Source: Butyrivibrio sp. (GTDB taxonomy: Bacteria; Bacillota_A; Clostridia; Lachnospirales; Lachnospiraceae). From it: a stretch of 12,598 nt of DNA. The position numbers were made by a program, and so were the translations under genes. This document shows positions 8,188-12,598 of the stretch, piece by piece. The stretch covers positions 1 to 12,598 of the forward strand of contig NZ_JAILQF010000312.1 in assembly GCF_024699075.1 (NCBI RefSeq). The letters run 5' to 3'. A model generated the notes under the pieces. It was not told the DNA's origin. It worked only from the letters and a program-made list of their open reading frames with translations, and ran no database searches. Positions within the stretch are counted from its first letter, which is position 1; every line of letters starts with the position of its first letter.

Positions 8188-9450
8188 ATGATATTAGAAA
8201 ATATAAAGCTGTCACTATCAGCTCTTTATGCTAATAAGATGAGGACCCTGCTTACTATGCTTGGAATAGTAATAGGTATAGCATCAATGATAGCGATAAT
8301 GACAGTAAGTGATGCCATGAATAAGGCAACAATGACTTCCATGGGTGATATGGGAGCCAATGTTGTAAGCGTATTTATAACCCAAAAGCCTGATGAAAGC
8401 GGCAACTACAGCGAAAATGTCCGTAGTATGAAGGACAAAGACTATATTACGCAGGAGATGCTTGCCGGAATAGAGAAAACATTTAATAGTCAGATAAGCG
8501 GCATATCTATAACTGCAGAGCTTGGATCTTTGAAAGTAACTGATAAGAAAAGGTATGCCAATATCCAGCTTATAGGAAGTAATGAAACAGGCATTAAGAA
8601 AAATAACCTTAACATACTTTCAGGAAGAACCTTTACTTCAAAAGACTATTCTGATGGCAAAAAAGTAATCCTTGTAAGCGACAAATATGTCACAAATATG
8701 TTTGATGGAGATAAGGATAAGGCTCTTGGCCAGAATGTAGAAGTTGTAATAAATAATAAATATTTTATCTATACAATAGTTGGAGTATATGAATATCATG
8801 ATAGCGGCTATGGGAGCGGAACAAGCCAGAAGGATATTCAGACAAATGCTTTTATTCCTTATAAGACAGCAACAAGGCAGCTTAGAGACAGCGCCAAGAT
8901 ATCAAGCTTTGATGTTCTGACCAAAACAGGCGCAGATCCCACAACCCTTTCCTACAGCCTTACTGAATATATGAATGAAAATTATTACAAGAATAATGAC
9001 GCCTATTATATATATGCATACAGTATGAAGGCTGAGATCAAGGAAATGGAAAGCATGCTCAATACCCAGAAGATGGCCTTTATGGCAGTTGGAGCTATAT
9101 CACTTCTTGTAGGCGGAATAGGTGTTATGAACATCATGGTCGTATCTATTACAGAAAGAACCAGAGAGATAGGTACAAGAAAAGCACTTGGAGCTACCAA
9201 TGGCATGGTAAGACTGCAGTTCATAACAGAAGCAGTAGTTGTATGCTTTATTGGCGGTGTTATTGGAGTAATACTTGGAGTAGCTTTTGGTATCGGGGCA
9301 TCAAATCTTATGAGCTATCAGGGATCTCCTTCAGTAAAAGGAGTTATAGCCTGCCTCGTATTCTCTATAATATTTGGCGTATTCTTTGGATATTATCCGG
9401 CTAATAAGGCAGCTAAACTAAATCCTATTGAAGCTTTGAGATATGAATGA
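8188..9450 (+). CDS. ABC transporter permease, MacB/FtsX type
   Basis: Membrane subunit of the exporter, 420 residues with four predicted helices: about 20-40, 296-320, 347-371 and 384-402. The roughly 255-residue extracytoplasmic region between helices 1 and 2 corresponds to the MacB core domain; the C-terminal block is a FtsX domain. Diagnostic segments are the N-terminal MRTLLTMLGIVIGIAS, the coupling segment ERTREIGTRKALGA (323-336) and the C-terminal PANKAAKLNPIEALRYE. AGAGGAAA lies just upstream of the ATG, and the gene follows the ATPase by 14 nt. It should dimerise, bind two ATPase subunits and engage the adaptor outside the membrane. Family members export peptides, antibiotics or lipoproteins or move envelope components; nothing here selects among these. 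No sensor kinase or bacteriocin precursor gene is adjacent. Confidence 0.93.
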   Translation: MILENIKLSLSALYANKMRTLLTMLGIVIGIASMIAIMTVSDAMNKATMTSMGDMGANVVSVFITQKPDESGNYSENVRSMKDKDYITQEMLAGIEKTFNSQISGISITAELGSLKVTDKKRYANIQLIGSNETGIKKNNLNILSGRTFTSKDYSDGKKVILVSDKYVTNMFDGDKDKALGQNVEVVINNKYFIYTIVGVYEYHDSGYGSGTSQKDIQTNAFIPYKTATRQLRDSAKISSFDVLTKTGADPTTLSYSLTEYMNENYYKNNDAYYIYAYSMKAEIKEMESMLNTQKMAFMAVGAISLLVGGIGVMNIMVVSITERTREIGTRKALGATNGMVRLQFITEAVVVCFIGGVIGVILGVAFGIGASNLMSYQGSPSVKGVIACLVFSIIFGVFFGYYPANKAAKLNPIEALRYE

Positions 9451-9642
9451 TCTGTTGGCAAAAGCAAACTCGAATAGCTCTATTGCAGCATTTTTTGATC
9501 TATGATCCCAATAATTATGGTCTTATGATAAAAGAAAAATGGTCACAAAATGTTCAAAAATTCAGGATCCGCTCTGGGAGCTATATTGGTGCAAGCAATC
9601 GATTTATAGATAAGATTTTTATCATAAAAACATAAAAATATG
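9451..9642 (+). other. Gap after the ABC operon; possible decayed gene fragment, no intact CDS
   Basis: No convincing gene is present. A 62-codon frame (9447-9635) overlaps the permease stop but lacks its own ribosome site and matches no family I recognise. One frame reads NSNSSIAAFFDL before a stop near 9508, which resembles the start of a HAD-type phosphatase (AAFFDxDGT). The adjacent frame continues as YDPNNYGLMIKEKW. This could be a frameshifted remnant or chance. A weak 5-bp hairpin (GATAA/TTATC, 9609-9623) is not a convincing terminator for the ABC operon. Confidence 0.2.
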
Positions 9643-9671
9643 TTGTTAAAATATCGTTTTAAGATTATAAT
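9643..9671 (+). promoter_or_regulatory. Strong sigma-A type promoter for the HD-domain gene
   Basis: TTGTTA (9643-9648), a 17-nt spacer and a perfect TATAAT (9666-9671) predict a start near 9678 and a leader of about 70 nt. The leader holds one short AT-rich dyad (AAATGT/ACATTT around 9692-9708) of unknown meaning. This is the best promoter in the window and makes the downstream gene independent of the ABC operon. Confidence 0.7.
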
Positions 9672-9749
9672 AAGAAAATGTGTAGGCAAAAAATGTTTAA
9701 GACATTTAATTTATTCTTTTTCTATTATTAAATGAGATAAGGTACGTTA

Positions 9750-10256
9750 ATGGTTAATATAAGATATAGAGCACAGGAGACAGTTAAGGAAGTTGGAGCC
9801 AAGGTTATGGCATCAAGGCAGTTCCAGGAGGCTGATCTTCAGACACATCATCATTTTACAACAGTGGCAAGACACAGCTTCAGGGTAGCCTGTATTTGCT
9901 TTTGCATATGTCACTTTCTCTATGTTGTATTTAAGATAAAGACTAATTGGCAGCTTCTTATAGTATGCGCACTTCTTCATGATATAGGAATCATTGGAAG
10001 AGATCTTAAATATAGAAACAATAGCCAGTGCTGTCAGCAGCATCCTAAGGATTCAGTTGTGGTAGCGCAAAGTATTCTTGGCGATCTTGATGATACAGGA
10101 AGAGATATAATAGGTAACCATATGTGGCCTATGACACTTACACCGCCTCAGACAATCGAAGGCTTTATTATCACAATTGCAGATAAGTACTGTGCTGTGA
10201 CAGACCTTCTTCCTATGAATAACAGGTCAAGACTCATCAATCCTTCTTTTGGATAA
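9750..10256 (+). CDS. Small HD-domain protein, putative phosphohydrolase
   Basis: Single-domain HD-superfamily protein, 168 residues. The metal-binding pattern is visible in order: H42 (ARHSFRVA), H77-D78 (LLHDIG), H98 (HPKDS), H124 (GNHMWP) and D145 (IADKYCAV). These are the residues expected of a one- or two-metal HD hydrolase, but there is no GYP motif, so it is not an HD-GYP phosphodiesterase. HHHFTTVARHS at 33-43 and a cysteine-rich segment (CICFCICHF, 48-56) stand out. It is soluble by appearance apart from that hydrophobic stretch. The start follows AAGG 8 nt upstream. The gene is a single-gene unit, with its own promoter at 9643-9671 and a terminator at 10298-10347. The substrate (nucleotide, phosphate ester or other) cannot be predicted. 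The HD family is clear. Confidence 0.85.
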   Translation: MVNIRYRAQETVKEVGAKVMASRQFQEADLQTHHHFTTVARHSFRVACICFCICHFLYVVFKIKTNWQLLIVCALLHDIGIIGRDLKYRNNSQCCQQHPKDSVVVAQSILGDLDDTGRDIIGNHMWPMTLTPPQTIEGFIITIADKYCAVTDLLPMNNRSRLINPSFG

Positions 10257-10297
10257 GGTTTGAGTGACATTATAAAATTGATTTAAGAAAAAAGTAT

Positions 10298-10347
10298 CGG
10301 CTTTCCAAAAGCTAGTAATTATCTGGATTTTGGAAAGCTGTTTTTTT
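10298..10347 (+). terminator. Intrinsic terminator after the HD-domain gene
   Basis: A 13-bp stem with one wobble pairs 10298-10310 (core GCTTTCCAAAA) with 10328-10340 (core TTTTGGAAAGC). It encloses a 17-nt loop and is followed by seven T's (10341-10347). It lies 41 nt after the stop at 10256. It insulates the folate operon from upstream transcription. Confidence 0.92.
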
Positions 10348-10360
10348 ATGATAAAAAGTA

Positions 10361-10389
10361 TTGAATTATAATATAAAACATAGTAGTAT
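10361..10389 (+). promoter_or_regulatory. Candidate promoter of the folate operon
   Basis: Two overlapping readings are possible. TTGAAT (10361-10366) with TAGTAT (10384-10389) has a 17-nt spacer. Alternatively a perfect TATAAT at 10367-10372 has only a poor -35 (TTTTAT, 10344-10349). Either starts the transcript before the riboswitch and after the terminator, as expected. A small dyad, GACC-GATT-GGTC at 10406-10417, follows. Confidence 0.45.
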
Positions 10390-10430
10390 TAGTGCGAAAG
10401 ATATAGACCGATTGGTCAAATAATATAAAT

Positions 10431-10527
10431 GCAGAGTAGATTTCAAAGCGTTAAGTGCCGGGTGAACAGGGAGTTGTCACTTGGACGAAAAGACTTGTCT
10501 TGCGGTTTTGGAGTCGCATCCCGCTGC
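10431..10527 (+). promoter_or_regulatory. THF riboswitch aptamer (class I) upstream of folC
   Basis: This RNA binds reduced folates (tetrahydrofolate). The order of conserved elements matches the class I THF aptamer: AGAGTAGAT, GCGTTAAGTG, GGTGAA, GGGAG, TTGTCAC, ACGAA, GCGG and GCATCCCGCTGC. Pairings can be drawn. P1 is GCAG 10431-10434 with CTGC 10524-10527. P2 is TTCAAAG with TTTTGGA. P3 is CCGGGTGA with TCACTTGG. P4 is AAGA/TCTT closing CTTG. The pseudoknot joins loop GGGA with TCCC near 10519-10522. It sits directly upstream of folC and folE, both folate genes, which independently supports the call. Confidence 0.93.
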
Positions 10528-10588
10528 TACATACCAGGATAATATACCTTCTTATGTAGTTGTCAGGACAAGCATAAGGAGGTTTTTT
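10527..10588 (+). promoter_or_regulatory. Riboswitch expression platform: SD-sequestering hairpin with terminator-like tail
   Basis: Two mutually exclusive stems follow the aptamer. One pairs CTACATA (10527-10533) with TATGTAG (10553-10559). The other pairs ACCTTCTTATG (10546-10556) with CATAAGGAGGT (10573-10583), 11 bp with a single T-G wobble, and buries the whole AAGGAGG ribosome site (10576-10582). Inside its loop TTGT/ACAA can stack on. The second stem runs straight into six T's (10583-10588), so it also has the form of an intrinsic terminator. The first stem shares its base with P1, offering a route for ligand control; P1 formation would favour the OFF hairpin. Confidence 0.7.
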
Positions 10589-10589
10589 A

Positions 10590-11939
10590 TTGCATATGAT
10601 GAATTATGAACAGGCACTAAGCTATATCGAATCAATCGAGAAGTTCGGTATAGATCTTGGTCTCGACAGAATGAAAGAGCTTATGAGGCGCCTTGGCGAT
10701 CCCCAGGACAGACTTAAATTTGTCCATGTTGCAGGCACCAATGGAAAAGGCTCTACAGTTGCCTTTATATCCAATATTCTTATGGCAGCAGGGTATAAGA
10801 CAGGAATTTACATTTCGCCATCTCTTGACAGGTTCACAAAACGAATACAGGTAGATGGGAAGGAGATTGATAAAGAGGTACTTGCTCTTTTGACACAAAA
10901 GGTCAAGGATGCAGCTGATAGCATGGTATCTGACGGGCTTTCGATGCCGACAGAATTTGAGCAGGTTAATGCCATAGCATTCCTTTATTACGAACATGAA
11001 AAGTGTGATTTTGTAGTTCTTGAAGTAGGCCTTGGCGGAAGGATAGATTCTACTAATGTCATAAAGACTCCGGAAGCTGCAGTTATTGCTTCAATTAGTT
11101 TTGATCATATGCAGTATCTGGGCAATACCCTTCCTGAGATAGCCGGTGAGAAAGCCGGCATCATGAAAGAGGGCGGAGACGTAGTTGTATATGATCAGGC
11201 GCCTGAAGTAATGGAGGTTTTCAGAAACGTTTCCAAAGAAAGAGGATGCAGGCTCTTTATTTCCGGTAAGCCTTTAAATGATAAAGCGCTTAAATATGAT
11301 CTGACAGGCCAGTATTTTGAATATGACTTTGACCCATCTTCCATAGAAAATGGGAAGAATACTGCGCTTAATAAAGAAATAAAGGAAACATATCAGATAA
11401 GTCTTCTTGGAGATTATCAGATACGAAATGCTTCTCTTGCTATAACAGCAGCACTTGTCTTACAAAGTAAAGGCTATGAGAAGATAACAGATACGGCTAT
11501 AAAAGAGGGACTTATTAATACAAAATGGGAAGGCAGATTTGAACTGTTGCAGGATAATCCCAAGGTTATAGTAGACGGAGCTCACAACCCTGACGGGATC
11601 AAGGTTTTATGCTCTAGTCTTAAGCGTCTTTTTCCAGATAAAAAGATCATGTTTATAGCCGGTGTTCTCGCTGATAAGGACTATAAGAGCATGATGAAAG
11701 AGATTGCGCCGCTTGGGAAGATCTTTTATACGATCACACCGCCTAATAACAGGGCTTTATCTGCAAGGGAGCTTGCAGATACTTTCAGGTCATTTGGCGC
11801 AGAGGCTATGGATTTTGATAGCGTTGAGGATGCGCTTAACAAGGCGCTTTTGGATGCAGAAAGTGATGATGTAATATGCGCATTTGGATCACTTTATTAT
11901 ATAGGTCAGATAAGGAAGCTTATCTTAAAGGATGTTTGA
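10590..11939 (+). CDS. folC: Folylpolyglutamate synthase / dihydrofolate synthase
   Basis: FolC ligates glutamate to dihydropteroate and/or folates using ATP, retaining folates in the cytoplasm; 449 residues is normal for the family. The P-loop is HVAGTNGKGST (46-56). Other family motifs are LEVGLGGRIDSTNVI (144-158), SFDHMQYLG (170-178), the conserved EKAGIMK (187-193) with the lysine that is carbamylated in characterised members, and the C-terminal domain start VDGAHNPDG (328-336). The start appears to be TTG 10590, 7 nt after AAGGAGG. In-frame ATG codons at 10596 and 10599 would be 13 and 16 nt away, which is long, although MNYEQA looks like a typical FolC beginning. Expression is probably controlled by the THF riboswitch just upstream. 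The 3' end (from 11901) forms the first unit of a tandem repeat. Family assignment is secure; bifunctionality is inferred. Confidence 0.95.
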   Translation: MHMMNYEQALSYIESIEKFGIDLGLDRMKELMRRLGDPQDRLKFVHVAGTNGKGSTVAFISNILMAAGYKTGIYISPSLDRFTKRIQVDGKEIDKEVLALLTQKVKDAADSMVSDGLSMPTEFEQVNAIAFLYYEHEKCDFVVLEVGLGGRIDSTNVIKTPEAAVIASISFDHMQYLGNTLPEIAGEKAGIMKEGGDVVVYDQAPEVMEVFRNVSKERGCRLFISGKPLNDKALKYDLTGQYFEYDFDPSSIENGKNTALNKEIKETYQISLLGDYQIRNASLAITAALVLQSKGYEKITDTAIKEGLINTKWEGRFELLQDNPKVIVDGAHNPDGIKVLCSSLKRLFPDKKIMFIAGVLADKDYKSMMKEIAPLGKIFYTITPPNNRALSARELADTFRSFGAEAMDFDSVEDALNKALLDAESDDVICAFGSLYYIGQIRKLILKDV

Positions 11940-12118
11940 TTGATTTCATAATTACATAGGACAGATCAGAAAGCTTATCTTAAAGGATGTTTGATTGATC
12001 TCATAATTATATAGGACAGATCAGGAAGCTTATCTTAAAGGATGTTTGATTGATCTCATAATTACATAGGACAGATCAGGAAAATTATATAAAGTATGCT
12101 TAAATGATCTCATATTGT
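11901..12118 (+). repeat. 55-bp tandem repeat derived from the 3' end of folC
   Basis: Three near-identical 55-bp units lie head to tail: 11901-11955 (containing the folC stop at 11937-11939), 11956-12010 and 12011-12065. A degenerate fourth unit follows at about 12066-12118. Units 2 and 3 share differences from unit 1 (ATAGGA for ATAGGT, AGATCAG for AGATAAG, TGATCTC for TGATTTC), and unit 4 keeps only its first 15-17 bases and a later TGATCTCATA well. In each of units 1-3 one frame still spells the FolC tail IGQIRKLILKDV plus stop. Unit 1 has a perfect 7-bp hairpin (AGATAAG-GAAG-CTTATCT), weakened by one mismatch in units 2-3. There are no spacers, so this is not CRISPR. It fills most of the folC-folE gap. 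Confidence 0.95.
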
Positions 12119-12178
12119 TTATAGCTGGAAAATATTTAATTAGTATATTTGGATTTGTGAGAATATGGAGGAAGTACT

Positions 12179-12598
12179 TTGGACGATAATAAGATTAAAG
12201 AAGGTGTAAGACTTATACTTGAAGGAATCGGAGAAGATATAAACAGAGAAGGTCTTCTTGAGACTCCTGACAGAATTGCAAGAATGTATCATGAGCTGGC
12301 AGCAGGATATACAGAGGATGCAGCCGTTCATCTTGCAAAACGTTTCCATGTGGAAACATCAGATATTGTAATAGAGAAGGATATTCCTCTTTATTCATTT
12401 TGTGAGCATCATATGCTTCCATTCTATGGAACAGCAGCTGTTGCTTACATTCCTGACGGAGAAGTTGTGGGACTTAGTAAGATCGCCCGTACAGTTGACG
12501 TTTTTGCAAAACGTTTTCAGGTTCAGGAAAGACTTACAGCTCAGATAGCAGATGCTTTTGTCAAAGAACTCCATCCAAAAGGAGTCATGGTACTTGTA
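12179..12598 (+). CDS. folE: GTP cyclohydrolase I, 3'-truncated by window edge
   Basis: FolE converts GTP to 7,8-dihydroneopterin triphosphate, the first step of folate synthesis. The first 140 residues are visible. GLLETPDRIARMY (25-37) and FCEHHMLPFYG (74-84) are family signatures; C75 and H78 correspond to two of the three zinc ligands, and the third (a cysteine further on) is beyond the edge. VGLSKIARTVDVFAKRFQVQERLT (97-120) is also diagnostic. The start is TTG 12179, placed 7 nt after GGAGG (12167-12171). The nearby ATG at 12165 is out of frame, and the next in-frame ATG is 36 codons in, past conserved sequence. It lies downstream of folC on the same strand with no terminator between, so both are probably under the THF riboswitch. 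Confidence 0.95.
   Translation, partial: MDDNKIKEGVRLILEGIGEDINREGLLETPDRIARMYHELAAGYTEDAAVHLAKRFHVETSDIVIEKDIPLYSFCEHHMLPFYGTAAVAYIPDGEVVGLSKIARTVDVFAKRFQVQERLTAQIADAFVKELHPKGVMVLV

Noticed and set aside
9609..9623. GATAA-GATTT-TTATC hairpin as terminator of the ABC operon
   Set aside because: Only five A-T-rich pairs and no proper T-run after it; too weak.
9447..9635. 62-codon frame overlapping the permease stop
   Set aside because: No ribosome site of its own, no recognisable motif, low-complexity AT-rich composition; treated as gap sequence with at most a gene remnant.
10406..10417. GACC-GATT-GGTC dyad as a TetR-type operator
   Set aside because: Only four base pairs per arm, no regulator gene nearby, and it lies in the transcribed leader of a riboswitch-controlled gene.
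11901..12118. Repeat array as a CRISPR
   Set aside because: The units abut with no unique spacers, include a coding end and stop codon, and have no cas genes nearby.
12140..12422. Minus-strand frames over the start of folE
   Set aside because: They lie antisense to conserved FolE sequence and show no domain of their own.

Overview
The window looks like chromosomal DNA from a low-GC Firmicute, most likely Lachnospiraceae and perhaps close to Butyrivibrio/Pseudobutyrivibrio. Reasons: AT-rich composition, strong Shine-Dalgarno sites (AGGAGG/GGAGG), Gram-positive-style intrinsic terminators, a THF riboswitch in front of folate genes, and a membrane-fusion protein with no TolC-type partner in view. 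The genus is inference. No transposase, integrase, phage gene, tRNA, rRNA or CRISPR array was found.

Layout. (1) 1-372, minus strand: 5' part of a gene running off the left edge, possibly an alpha/beta-hydrolase or esterase. (2) 570-4930, plus strand: a promoter candidate, then two adjacent paralogous membrane HD-GYP proteins (multi-helix membrane module, Cache-like sensor, HAMP-like linker, HD-GYP c-di-GMP phosphodiesterase). The region ends with an intrinsic terminator at 5047-5076. (3) 5077-9450: a leader with a perfect 12-bp palindrome, then a tightly packed MacAB-like ABC operon. It encodes a membrane-fusion protein with an exceptionally long coiled-coil hairpin, an ATPase whose start codon overlaps the previous stop, and a FtsX/MacB-type permease. 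(4) 9451-9749: no convincing gene, but a very good sigma-A promoter at 9643-9671. It drives a small HD-domain protein (9750-10256) followed by a strong terminator. (5) 10361 to the right edge: a promoter candidate, a class I THF riboswitch, and a hairpin that pairs with the folC ribosome binding site and is followed directly by six T's. Then come folC, a 55-bp tandem repeat made from the 3' end of folC, and folE, which is cut by the right edge.

How the genes work together. The two HD-GYP proteins probably lower c-di-GMP in response to outside signals. The ABC operon forms one export or envelope-remodelling machine. The folC-folE unit makes folates (FolE at the entry step, FolC adding glutamates at the end), and the riboswitch senses the end product. 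Both folate genes appear to start at UUG codons placed 7 nt after a GGAGG.

Most notable: the coiled-coil adaptor, long enough in principle to cross a Gram-positive wall; the folC expression platform that could act on both translation and transcription; the folC-end tandem repeat; and the duplicated HD-GYP receptor with an unrecognised N-terminal membrane module.
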